Below are positions 23,125 through 31,093 of a stretch of 34,283 nucleotides of DNA, in pieces. The stretch comes from Flemingiibacterium sp045579745. GTDB taxonomy: Bacteria > Bacillota > Clostridia > Oscillospirales > CAG-272. The stretch is from NCBI GenBank assembly GCA_045579745.1, contig JAZNMQ010000052.1, forward strand, positions 1 to 34,283. The letters are read 5' to 3'. Positions within the stretch are counted from its first letter, which is position 1; each line of letters starts with the position of its first letter. The notes below the pieces were generated by a model. The model was not told where the DNA came from. It saw nothing but the letters and a program-made list of their open reading frames with translations, and did not search any database. Made by a program: the position numbers and the translations under genes.

Positions 23125-23146
23125 GGGCGGAGCTTCCGCTCCGCCC
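23125..23146 (+). terminator. Strong stem-loop right after the coat gene
   Basis: A perfect 9-bp stem GGGCGGAGC/GCTCCGCCC with a TTCC loop, followed by ATGCTTTTATT. It could be a leaky terminator or an RNA end protector that makes the coat mRNA more abundant than the downstream genes. Confidence 0.65.
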
Positions 23147-23176
23147 ATGCTTTTATTAATTCAAAGGAGGTTTAAT

Positions 23177-23542
23177 ATGACCTGCAATACGATTTACGAA
23201 ACCGCACTCGCATTGCTTGGCGAGGTCAGCTACAACGGAAGCTGCTCAGATTACGAGGAGCGTGCGCCGTATTTGCTGAGAATGATAATCACACGTTTGG
23301 CTGTATATTCAAAGTTTTTGAGCGGAACCGAGGCTGAGCTTGAGGAGCTTACGCTTGAGTCTGAGTTTCCTCTTGATCTGCGCCTTGCACCCTGCGCATC
23401 GGAAATGCTTGCTTCGATGCTTATTTTCGATGAAATGCCCGAGCTTTCGCGTGACCTTATGGAATATGCCGAGAACGATCGCGAGCTTGTCGAGGAGTTA
23501 TCTATTGCTCCCGATATAGGCACAACGCGCGAGGTATATTGA
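23177..23542 (+). CDS. Small cassette protein, head-tail adaptor candidate
   Basis: A 121-residue acidic, mostly helical protein without recognisable catalytic motif. Position between coat and tail-hub genes, size, and the opening C-N-T-I-Y-E-T-A-L-A-L-L-G-E resemble head-completion/adaptor proteins (gp4/gp6-like), whose N-terminal helix often carries 'A-L-x-L-x-G-E'. That role is inference. AAAGGAGG lies 7 bases before the ATG at 23177, fixing the start; an upstream in-frame start lacks such a site. Its stop is 2 bases before the next ATG. Confidence 0.55.
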   Translation: MTCNTIYETALALLGEVSYNGSCSDYEERAPYLLRMIITRLAVYSKFLSGTEAELEELTLESEFPLDLRLAPCASEMLASMLIFDEMPELSRDLMEYAENDRELVEELSIAPDIGTTREVY

Positions 23543-23544
23543 TT

Positions 23545-25260
23545 ATGAAACCGCTCGAAAAGCTTATAATCAAGAATTTTCTGAATGCCGAGAACATTCA
23601 GAATTTCCGCATCATGCCAAACGGCACACTCAAGAAGCGTGAGGGCTACACTCGTCTTATTGATTTAGGAAATCCTATAAGAGGCGCTATTTCGCAAAAG
23701 GGCGCGAGCGGAGAGATAATCTACGCTGTCGCAGGCTCCACGCTCTACAAAATCAGCGGCGGTGAGAATTACACTGCAACAGCGCTGGGAACTCTTTCAA
23801 GCTCAAGCTTCAGAAGTGACACACAGCGTGTTTTGATGTTCATGTTTAACGACATTCTCTACATTCTTGGCGGAGGTAATTACTACAAATACACCTCGGC
23901 AGGCATTTATATTGTAGAGGGATACGTGCCGCTCATCAGACGAAACGCAACTCCTACGAGCATCGGCACGGTTTATGAGCGTAAGAATCTTTTGAACTCT
24001 AAGGCTCGCATGAGATTTATCCCCAACGTCAACACATATTTCTACAAGCTGTACGGTGATGTTGTCTCTATTGACAAGGTTTTGGTTAACGGCAATCCGT
24101 ATTCGTCAACTGCGACGCTGGTTCGTGAAGGAAGCACTTGCTACATAAGACTTGATATTTCGGTTCAGACAAGCTCTGAGGACATTCTTGAGGTTTGGTT
24201 TACCCTTAATGAGGACTCCCGTCGAAGCGAGGTGCTCTCCTGCACGGATTCTGCCGTTTTTGGCGGCGATTCCGATTCGAGGGTATTTCTGTACGGCGGT
24301 GAGCGTCAAAGCGTTCTATACCCCTCAGAGCCCGAGATGAACGGAAGCAGTTATCTCATCTCAGCCGAATATTTCCCTGCCGGTGGTGAAATGATCGTGG
24401 ACAACGGCAACTTCCCTCTGACGGGAGCTATGCGTTATGGTGACCGTTTGTTTATTTACACAAGCGACACAACATATTACACATACGCCCGTGAGGGGAC
24501 GGCTACAACGGGCAGACCTTCGTTCACTTATCCGATAATTCCATGGAGCTTTGAGGTCGGCTCGGTCGGACAAGGCTGTGTCGGTATTATCGATAACGAG
24601 CCGCATGTTCTTAGCTCCGGCGGGCTGTATCGCTTTATCAAACCGGAGAACTCAAACGAGCTTATGGCTCATTCCGTGAGCATTCCCGATTACATCGGCA
24701 TGACTAAGGATTTTATTTCAAACTGCTCGATGTATGTTAGCAAAAACACGGGTGAGATCTGGTTTTACGGAAAAGGCAGTCATGCCGGCAGAATTGCAGT
24801 TTATGACAAGCGCCGTTCGCTTTGGTTCTCGTTTACAAACATCTCCCCAAGCTTTATGTTCACCTACTCAAACGAGCCTGCGTTTGTTTCGGGCTCGGCG
24901 ATCTATCTTCTTTCAAGCGACGCGACGTCCGATGTCGGAGACGGCTTTGAGGCGATCTACGAAAGCTCTTTTCTTGACCTTGGAAACGCGTTTGAAAACA
25001 AAACGGTGTACGAATTTGCAATGTCGCTTGGCAGAGCGGTCGGCTCTAAGGTCAACTGCGAGTTGATAAGTGACAAGGGGGATTCACATTCGATCGAGCT
25101 TGAAATTCCCGAGGATATCCCTCACGATGATACTCCGTCGGTGCTTCGTGCTCATGCAAGGCTCGGTCATGTTTCGTTTGTCGCATTCAAGCTGATTTCA
25201 CCTGCTGACAGCGAAAAGTGTCTGATACACGAAATAATGATTCGATACAGGGTGAATTAG
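23545..25260 (+). CDS. Tail hub/nozzle-like protein (P22 gp10 type)
   Basis: A 571-residue beta-rich protein with no signal peptide or membrane helix. It starts LEKLIIKNFLNAENIQNFRIMPNGTLKKREGYTRL, the usual opening of packaged-DNA stabilisation/tail hub proteins in short-tailed phages, where a 'N-x-x-G-x-L-x-x-R-x-G' stretch marks the first blade. Repeated blade-like segments follow (GEIIYAVAGSTLYKI, DILYILGGGNYYKYT, GDRLFIYTSDTTYYTY, EPHVLSSGGLYRFI), suggesting a beta-propeller. It would close the head and form the tube for DNA exit. The ATG at 23545 is preferred over a TTG two codons earlier, from the spacing to GAGG. Full length, no stops. Confidence 0.72.
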   Translation: MKPLEKLIIKNFLNAENIQNFRIMPNGTLKKREGYTRLIDLGNPIRGAISQKGASGEIIYAVAGSTLYKISGGENYTATALGTLSSSSFRSDTQRVLMFMFNDILYILGGGNYYKYTSAGIYIVEGYVPLIRRNATPTSIGTVYERKNLLNSKARMRFIPNVNTYFYKLYGDVVSIDKVLVNGNPYSSTATLVREGSTCYIRLDISVQTSSEDILEVWFTLNEDSRRSEVLSCTDSAVFGGDSDSRVFLYGGERQSVLYPSEPEMNGSSYLISAEYFPAGGEMIVDNGNFPLTGAMRYGDRLFIYTSDTTYYTYAREGTATTGRPSFTYPIIPWSFEVGSVGQGCVGIIDNEPHVLSSGGLYRFIKPENSNELMAHSVSIPDYIGMTKDFISNCSMYVSKNTGEIWFYGKGSHAGRIAVYDKRRSLWFSFTNISPSFMFTYSNEPAFVSGSAIYLLSSDATSDVGDGFEAIYESSFLDLGNAFENKTVYEFAMSLGRAVGSKVNCELISDKGDSHSIELEIPEDIPHDDTPSVLRAHARLGHVSFVAFKLISPADSEKCLIHEIMIRYRVN

Positions 25261-25346
25261 TTGACTGACCAAAATGGCCTATTTCTAAAAAGCCCGTTTT
25301 GCAAAAAAGAAAGAAAGGTAGACCTCATACAGGTCGTGGACTTTTT

Positions 25347-25484
25347 ATGTTAGCAATTCTTTATCTGCTCGGCTTTATCTCGGGTGCGGCGGCAATGCTC
25401 ATCTGGCGGATTCTTCGTGCTAAGCGAGGTGGGCATGCGCCCGATGATATTGACCGTGATTTTTTAAGTATTCTCAATTATTAA
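25347..25484 (+). CDS. 45-residue membrane microprotein of the cassette
   Basis: One hydrophobic helix (residues 2-25) with a small-residue patch (GFISGAAAML), then a basic turn (RAKRGG) and an acidic tail (DDIDRDFLSILNY). Positive residues after the helix suggest an extracellular N-terminus. It might be a holin-like or injection-related peptide or unrelated to phage; size prevents a decision. AAAGG (25314-25318) is separated from the ATG by a 5-bp hairpin (GACCT-CATAC-AGGTC) plus 11 bases. Placed between hub and portal genes, 13 bases before the portal start. Confidence 0.5.
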   Translation: MLAILYLLGFISGAAAMLIWRILRAKRGGHAPDDIDRDFLSILNY

Positions 25485-25497
25485 AGGAGTGATTATC

Positions 25498-27054
25498 TTG
25501 AAAGAAAACATTTCATGGCGGCAGTTTGAAGCAGGTCGCGACTACAACAATCGCATCGGACTTTACGAAAACACCGCCACAAACGAAAGATTCTATCGCG
25601 GCGACCAATGGAAATCTATAAAATCGGGGCCGCTTCCAACTCCCGTTTTCAACTTCGTGCGCCGGATTATCGATTATCTCACATCCCAGGCTGCAAGCAC
25701 TAATGTTGACATCGTTTATTCGGACGAAAATCTTCCGTTCGTTCGCGACGAGCATCACCGCGAAAGAATTAAAGATGCGCTCTCTCTGCTCAACCGCAAT
25801 GCCGCTTTCCGTTGGGAGAAGTGTCATATCGACCGTTTGATCTATCGTGTGCTTCTTGATGCGGCTATAAGCGGTGACGGCATTTTCTTCACCTATTGGG
25901 ATCCCACTATTCGCACGGGTCAGCCTTTTACGGGTGATTTTGTAACCACCTCGATCGACGGCGCGAATTTATTCGTTGAAAATGTAAACTCGTCGGATAT
26001 TCAGAGTCAGCGTTATGTAATCATCTCGGGACGCGACAGCGTAGAAGCTCTCCGCTCAGAGGCACTTCTTAACGGTGCTACTCGCGAGGAAGCTGAAAAA
26101 ATTGTCGCTGACGGCGATCTTCATTACGGTGCAGGCGACTGCGCGGCATTCGAAAATCTCGACGCAACGGCAAAAAAAGCTACCTACATCATAAAATTCA
26201 CTCGCGACGAGCGCGGATTCGTTCAGTTCGAAAAATCAACAAAGGACTGTATAATCCGCCGCGTTGTAACCGGATTAAAGCTTTATCCTATCGCGATGTT
26301 CAACTGGATACCCACTAAAAATTCCTACCACGGAACCTCTCCCATTACCTCTCTGATTCAGAATCAGAAGTACGTCAACAAGGCGTATGCTTTGATCATG
26401 AAGCACATGATCGACTCAGCATTCTCGAAGGTTGTCTACGACAAGACCCGTATTCCCGAATGGACTAACGAGGTTGGTCAGGCGATTGGAGTTGCAGGCG
26501 GAAATCTTGAGGGCATTGCAACCACAATCAATCCCGGCGAGATGGACGATAGCTTTGCAGGCATAATCGGAGATGTTATATCCCACACCAAGGACAGCAT
26601 GGGTGCTACAGATGCTTCCCTCGGTGAGGCGGCTCCTACAAACACCTCTGCAATCGTTGCGCTTCAGGAATCAAATTCGATCACGCTCAACTCGCTTAGG
26701 AACTCGCTTTACAGCTGTATTGAGGAGCTTGCTGAGATATGGATCGATTTCATGTGCGCCTACTATGCTGACGGACGCATGATTTTGACCCGTGAGGGCA
26801 CTGCAGAGGCTATAGACTGCCGTTTGCTTCGTGAGGAGCTTATAAGCGCGCGTGTTGATGTATGTGCGGCAACCCACTTCTCAAAGGCAAGCGCACTCTC
26901 GGCATTGAACTCGCTGCTTGAGGGCGGTCACATCACCTTTAAGCAATATCTCGAGAGGGTTCCCGACGGTGTGATCCCGCTCTGCGAGCAGCTGATAGCT
27001 GAGGTTGATAACAAAGAATCCGTCAGCGAATCAGGAGTCGCGACGGAAGCATAA
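25498..27054 (+). CDS. Phage portal protein
   Basis: A 518-residue portal of the short-tailed-phage type. The opening E-N-T-A-T-N-E-R-F-Y-R-G-D-Q-W, then PTPVFNFVRRIIDYLTSQ ('N-x-V-x-x-x-x-D') is the common N-terminal pattern. The middle has PIAMFNWIPTKNSYHGTSPI and IQNQKYVNKAYALIM. The long C-terminal helix and clip/crown region follow (SLGEAAPTNTSAIVALQESNS). It would form the dodecameric ring through which the terminase pumps DNA. The TTG at 25498 is preferred: AAAGGAG lies 8 bases upstream, whereas a GTG at 25489 overlaps that site. In most phages the portal follows the terminase and precedes coat; here it is last but one. Confidence 0.88.
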   Translation: MKENISWRQFEAGRDYNNRIGLYENTATNERFYRGDQWKSIKSGPLPTPVFNFVRRIIDYLTSQAASTNVDIVYSDENLPFVRDEHHRERIKDALSLLNRNAAFRWEKCHIDRLIYRVLLDAAISGDGIFFTYWDPTIRTGQPFTGDFVTTSIDGANLFVENVNSSDIQSQRYVIISGRDSVEALRSEALLNGATREEAEKIVADGDLHYGAGDCAAFENLDATAKKATYIIKFTRDERGFVQFEKSTKDCIIRRVVTGLKLYPIAMFNWIPTKNSYHGTSPITSLIQNQKYVNKAYALIMKHMIDSAFSKVVYDKTRIPEWTNEVGQAIGVAGGNLEGIATTINPGEMDDSFAGIIGDVISHTKDSMGATDASLGEAAPTNTSAIVALQESNSITLNSLRNSLYSCIEELAEIWIDFMCAYYADGRMILTREGTAEAIDCRLLREELISARVDVCAATHFSKASALSALNSLLEGGHITFKQYLERVPDGVIPLCEQLIAEVDNKESVSESGVATEA

Positions 27055-27118
27055 GTCAGATGGGATTTTTAAACTTTATTTTGCGCCAACCGGTGCAGAC
27101 CGCGCCCTAAGATGGGCA

Positions 27119-27150
27119 GAAAGGAAGCTTCCGCTTCGGCGGAAGCTATG
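27119..27150 (+). promoter_or_regulatory. Shine-Dalgarno/UUCG hairpin/ATG arrangement
   Basis: GAAAGGA (27119-27125) is followed immediately by a perfect 9-bp stem AGCTTCCGC/GCGGAAGCT closed by C(UUCG)G (27126-27147), one of the most stable RNA tetraloops. The ATG starts at the next base, 27148. The ribosome binding site is 22 bases from the ATG in the linear sequence but adjacent once folded. Confidence 0.65.
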
Positions 27151-27477
27151 GTTACAAACATGGAAGAAATCAAAACTACTGAAGAAGTAAAAACTTCTCC
27201 CGATGCCGAAACTTCCCCGGAAACTAAAACCTCTCCGGAAGTCGAAATCTCTCGCGAAGCTGAAACCTCTCCCGAAGCCGAAGCAGAAAAAGCTGAGCCT
27301 GCTATGACCCCTGAGGAGATCAACGCATCTAACGCCGCGATGTCAACGGGTGCCATTCGGGATGACGGTCAGGGAGCGGCATTCTTCACCGCAGCTGATG
27401 TTCGCGCAATGAGCCGCGAGCAGGTCAGACGAAATTTGAAAAAGATCATCAGATCTATGGAGAGCCCCGACTTCTAA
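27148..27477 (+). CDS. Acidic scaffold-like protein at the end of the cassette
   Basis: A 109-residue protein. Residues 5-50 are a degenerate acidic repeat of (T/E)SPE(A/T/V)E-type units; the C-terminal 30 residues (FFTAADVRAMSREQVRRNLKKIIRSM) look helical and basic. A disordered acidic part with a short basic helix at the C-terminus is the general plan of phage scaffolding proteins, whose C-terminus binds the coat; the 'F-(S/T)-x-x-x-V-x-x-M-S-x-x-x-V-x-x-N' wording is seen at the ends of such proteins. This is inference. The ATG at 27148 is preferred; an in-frame ATG at 27112 would translate the hairpin itself. It directly follows portal after 93 bases. Confidence 0.55.
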   Translation: MVTNMEEIKTTEEVKTSPDAETSPETKTSPEVEISREAETSPEAEAEKAEPAMTPEEINASNAAMSTGAIRDDGQGAAFFTAADVRAMSREQVRRNLKKIIRSMESPDF

Positions 27478-27483
27478 GGAAAA

Positions 27484-27521
27484 GGGCTGTCGGTAAGCGT
27501 CAATGCGCGGTGCGACAGCCC
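27484..27521 (-). terminator. valS terminator
   Basis: A perfect 9-bp stem GGGCTGTCG/CGACAGCCC around a 20-base loop, followed on the minus strand by TTTTCCTT, directly after the valS stop. The plus-strand cassette ends 7 bases away on the other side and has no T-run terminator of its own. Confidence 0.75.
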
Positions 27522-27528
27522 AATATTA

Positions 27529-30150
27529 TCAGCCAAGCTTTGCTATAGCTTCGTCAACAGCCTTTAACTGTTCAATGTATTTTTCTTTCTTTGCCTTTTC
27601 AGCCTCGATCAGCTGTGCGGGAGCCTTTGCAACAAAGCCCTCGTTTGACAGCTTCTTTTCAACTCGCTCGATCTCGGATACAAATTTTGCGCGCTCCTTA
27701 TTCAAGCGTTCGCGCTCCTTTGCAAAGTCAATGAGCTCTCCGAGCGGAATGAATATAGTTGCACCGATTGCAACGATCTGAACGACATTTTCGTCGGAAT
27801 ATGCTTCGACGAACTCTACCTCAGATGCCGATGCAAGCTTCTCGAAGAACTTTGCGCAGTTATCGGAATAGGTTACGCGGTCGTTTGTTGCGATGATAAC
27901 CTTTGCCTTCTTAGAGGGCGCTACGTTCATCTCGGTGCGGCGGTTACGAATAAGCGTGATAGCATCGATAAGCTTTGCCATCTGTGCCTCATCTTCCTCA
28001 TATACAAGCTTTTCGCTGTATTTCGGATAATCGGAGATCATGATGGATTCGCTGTCATGCGGAAGCGCCTGATAGATTTCCTCGGTGATGAACGGCATAA
28101 ACGGATGAAGCAGCTTGAGAGTTTCGGTCAGCGCATATGCGAGAACATTCTGCGCAACCGCATCTCCCTCGTTAAGACGAGGCTTAACAAGCTCAATATA
28201 CCAGTCGCAGAGGATATCCCAAACGAAGTCGTAAAGCTTAGACAGCGCAACTCCAAGCTCAAACTTATCGAGGTTTGCAACGACCTCTCCGATAAGCTTA
28301 TTGAGCTTTGAGAGGATCCATTTATCCTCGGTCATGAGCTTATCCTCGCTTGGAAGCTCAACCTTATCGATGGTAAGATTCATGAGCATGAAGCGCGATG
28401 CGTTCCAAAGCTTATTTGCAAAGTTGCGGGCAGCTTCAACCTTTTTATCGGAATAACGCATGTCATTTCCGGGGGCATTACCCGTAACAAGCGCGTAACG
28501 GAGCGCGTCTGCGCCGTATTCATCGATTATTTTCAGCGGGTCAACGCCGTTGCCGAGAGATTTAGACATCTTGCGTCCGAGCTCGTCGCGAACAAGTCCG
28601 TGAATGAAAATATGCTCAAACGGTGCTTTTCCGGTATTTTCGAGCGCGGAGAAAATCATACGTGCTACCCAGAAGAAGATGATATCGTAGCCTGTTACGA
28701 GCACGCTTGTCGGATAGAAATATTTAAGATCCTCGGTTTCCTCCGGCCATCCGAGAGTCGAGAAGGGCCAGAGCGCAGATGAGAACCATGTATCGAGAAC
28801 ATCCTCCTCCTGACGCATTTTTGCACCGCACTTGGGGCAGGTGTCAACATCGGTCTTTGAAACTACCATCTCGCCGCACTTATCGCAGTAGAATGCGGGA
28901 ATACGGTGTCCCCACCAAAGCTGACGCGAAATGCACCAGTCATGAATATTCTCCATCCAATTTGTGTATATCTTAGTAAAGCGCTCTGGCACGAACTTTA
29001 CATCGCCGTTTACGGATGCCTCAAGCGCAGGCTTTGCAAGCGGCTCCATCTTTACAAACCACTGATTTGAGGTCATAGGCTCAACTGTTGTTCCGCAGCG
29101 GTAGCATGTGCCGACATTGTGGCTATGAGGCTCAATCTTTACAAGATATCCGCCCGCTTCAAGGTCTGCAACGATAGCTTTTCTTGCGTCGTAGCGGTCC
29201 ATTCCCTCGTATTTTCCACCTGCCGCATTGATTGTACCGTCGCCATTCATAACGAGAAGATTTTCAAGATTATGTCTGCGTCCTACCTCGAAGTCGTTCG
29301 GGTCATGCGCGGGTGTAATCTTAACACAGCCCGTTCCGAATTCCTTGTCAACATAATCGTCGGCGATAAGCGGTATCTCGCGGTTGACGAGCGGAAGAAT
29401 GAGCTTTTTGCCGACAAGCGCCTTATAGCGCTCATCGTCAGGGTTAACCGCAACAGCGGTATCGCCAAGAAGCGTTTCGGGACGAGTCGTTGCAATAACG
29501 ACCTCACCCGAGCCATCAGCAAACGGATAGCGGATATGCCAGAAATTACCCTGCTGCTCGCTGTACTCTACCTCAGCATCCGAGAGAGCGGTCATGCAAT
29601 GAGGGCACCAGTTTATAATGCGGTTGCCTCTGTAAATAAGTCCTTTTTCGTAGAGATTTACAAAAACCTCTTTAACCGCCCTTGAACAGCCCTCGTCCAT
29701 TGTAAAGCGCTCGCGGCTCCAGTCGCAGCTTGAGCCGAGCTTCTTGAGCTGATTTATGATACGGTTACCGTATTGATTTTTCCAATCCCAAACGCGCTCA
29801 AGAAATTTCTCGCGTCCGAGGTCGTAGCGTGTGAGGCCCTCATTAACGCGGAGGTTTTCCTCAACCTTGATCTGAGTTGCGATGCCTGCGTGGTCTGTTC
29901 CGGGAACCCAAAGGGTGGAAAAGCCCTGCATGCGCTTATAGCGAATGAGGATATCCTGCAGAGTTTCGTCGAGCGCATGGCCCATATGGAGCTGACCCGT
30001 TACGTTTGGAGGCGGAATAACGATTGTAAAGGGCTTCTTTTCGGGATCGCGCGTTGGAGTAAAATATCCATTATCGCACCAATTCTGATATATGCGGTCC
30101 TCAAATTCCTTGGGAGCATAATTTTTGGGAAGATTGATCTCTGTGTTCAT
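27529..30150 (-). CDS. valS: Valyl-tRNA synthetase
   Basis: An 873-residue class I synthetase that charges tRNA-Val. The HIGH motif is seen as NVTGQLHMGHALDETLQD (about residues 51-68) and KMSKS as GRKMSKSLGNGVDPLKI (about 530). The editing domain (TTRPETLLGDTAVAVNP) and a zinc-ribbon-like CDKCGEMVV...CPKCG insertion are present. The C-terminal anticodon-binding domain and the valine-enzyme coiled-coil arm (ERERLNKERAKFVSEIERVEKKL) complete it. Length is normal. AAAGGA lies about 10 bases before the ATG. It is controlled by a T-box leader upstream. Confidence 0.97.
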   Translation of the reverse strand: MNTEINLPKNYAPKEFEDRIYQNWCDNGYFTPTRDPEKKPFTIVIPPPNVTGQLHMGHALDETLQDILIRYKRMQGFSTLWVPGTDHAGIATQIKVEENLRVNEGLTRYDLGREKFLERVWDWKNQYGNRIINQLKKLGSSCDWSRERFTMDEGCSRAVKEVFVNLYEKGLIYRGNRIINWCPHCMTALSDAEVEYSEQQGNFWHIRYPFADGSGEVVIATTRPETLLGDTAVAVNPDDERYKALVGKKLILPLVNREIPLIADDYVDKEFGTGCVKITPAHDPNDFEVGRRHNLENLLVMNGDGTINAAGGKYEGMDRYDARKAIVADLEAGGYLVKIEPHSHNVGTCYRCGTTVEPMTSNQWFVKMEPLAKPALEASVNGDVKFVPERFTKIYTNWMENIHDWCISRQLWWGHRIPAFYCDKCGEMVVSKTDVDTCPKCGAKMRQEEDVLDTWFSSALWPFSTLGWPEETEDLKYFYPTSVLVTGYDIIFFWVARMIFSALENTGKAPFEHIFIHGLVRDELGRKMSKSLGNGVDPLKIIDEYGADALRYALVTGNAPGNDMRYSDKKVEAARNFANKLWNASRFMLMNLTIDKVELPSEDKLMTEDKWILSKLNKLIGEVVANLDKFELGVALSKLYDFVWDILCDWYIELVKPRLNEGDAVAQNVLAYALTETLKLLHPFMPFITEEIYQALPHDSESIMISDYPKYSEKLVYEEDEAQMAKLIDAITLIRNRRTEMNVAPSKKAKVIIATNDRVTYSDNCAKFFEKLASASEVEFVEAYSDENVVQIVAIGATIFIPLGELIDFAKERERLNKERAKFVSEIERVEKKLSNEGFVAKAPAQLIEAEKAKKEKYIEQLKAVDEAIAKLG

Positions 30151-30211
30151 TTAATAAATCCTTTCCTTAAGCTTTATAAAAACATGCATCAAAAATTTTT
30201 ACATAAAAAAC

Positions 30212-30452
30212 AAAAAATCCCCGACGTTCTGAACGTCAGGGCGTATATACGCGGTACCACCTGATTTTATTACTTTGCGAAAAGCTATCACTTTTCCTCC
30301 CTGTAACGTGAGAAGCACGGCGTCTGCTACTTGGTTTTACCCGTTCACTTAGCAGCTCAGGGACTACTTCCAAAGCTTTGGGTGACTGTCTTGCACCGAA
30401 CGACAGCTCTCTGACACCCTCGGAGATGTACTCCTTCCCGTCATTGCCTATA
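30212..30452 (-). promoter_or_regulatory. T-box riboswitch leader of valS
   Basis: On the minus strand a structured leader of about 240 bases ends in the T-box sequence AGGTGGTACCGCG (30262-30250), which starts the antiterminator. A terminator follows: CCCTGACGTTC/GAACGTCGGGG (30241-30218 region) plus TTTTTTG. Stem I with the AGAGAG element is seen at the start. Binding of uncharged tRNA-Val should open transcription into valS. I did not resolve the specifier codon with confidence. Confidence 0.9.
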
Positions 30453-30457
30453 CGAGA

Positions 30458-30486
30458 AGTATATCACAAAATTTCTATTTTGTCAA
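30458..30486 (-). promoter_or_regulatory. valS/T-box promoter
   Basis: On the minus strand TTGACA (30486-30481), 17 bases, TATACT (30463-30458), just ahead of the T-box leader. Confidence 0.88.
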
Positions 30487-30883
30487 GTACAATCAAGCAT
30501 TTTTTACGCATTGCCAATATCTTTGTCAAATAGCAAAAACAATAATAGCGAATATGCTGACAATAGCATTTTCAAGTGCAAAATGGGAGCTTTTCGGAGG
30601 GTTTCGCAAGCGGTTGTCTGCCATTTGGCGAATTGCACATCGATGTATATTATTCGCGCGGTTATTCAATACATTTTGCCCAAAGCGTTAACATTCGTGA
30701 ATATACTTGCCTATTCATCCTATATGCGTTTATACATGAATTATTATGCTGTCAAAAATGTATTTTATGCGATAATTGTCGTTTTTTGGAAAAAATAGGG
30801 CGAATTTCTTGTTTAAAGTTAATATTTCGGTTTATAAGTCGCATAAAATATTGCGTCATAGTGACCATTTTTCACAAAAGGGC
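30487..30883. other. AT-rich intergenic region without supported gene
   Basis: About 400 bases between two divergent promoters. A 95-codon open frame (30511-30798) exists but has no ribosome binding site, starts from TTG and has a composition typical of AT-rich noncoding DNA. No repeat or RNA family recognised. Confidence 0.5.
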
Positions 30884-30912
30884 TTGCAAAAATAAAAATT
30901 TGAGTGTATAAT
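30884..30912 (+). promoter_or_regulatory. Promoter of the SleB-like hydrolase transcript
   Basis: TTGCAA (30884-30889), a 17-base spacer and a perfect TATAAT (30907-30912). The transcript would carry a leader of about 220 bases. Confidence 0.85.
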
Positions 30913-30919
30913 AGTATTT

Positions 30920-31093
30920 GCCTCGAATTTTTGGATTATTTTCCCTGAGCCCTTGCCCGGGGTAATACAAAAAGGTTGGCTCGCATATACATCGCGTATA
31001 TACAAGCCTGCCAGCACCGCCAATATGAAAATCTGCCTTCGTGATTTTCAATTCCTCAAGGCGGCGAGACAAATACGAAAGGAAGCATTTTCT
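30920..31093 (+). promoter_or_regulatory. Structured mRNA leader with mutually exclusive stems
   Basis: The leader folds into several stems: GAGCC/GGCTC (about 30947-30983); ATATAC-ATCGC-GTATAT nested in GGCT/AGCC (about 30978-31009); and TGAAAATC (31026-31033) with GATTTTCA (31043-31050). The loop of the last contains GCCTT (31035-31039), which can instead pair with AAGGC (31058-31062). Two exclusive foldings in a long leader suggest a regulatory RNA; it matches no riboswitch class I know. Confidence 0.45.

Noticed and set aside
19052..27477. Prophage integrated at tRNA-Leu with att repeats
   Set aside because: The foldase gene lies between the tRNA and the cassette, no integrase is present, and I found no direct repeat of the tRNA 3' end near valS.
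30511..30798. 95-codon ORF in the valS/SleB intergenic region
   Set aside because: TTG start without ribosome site, noncoding-like composition, located between divergent promoters.
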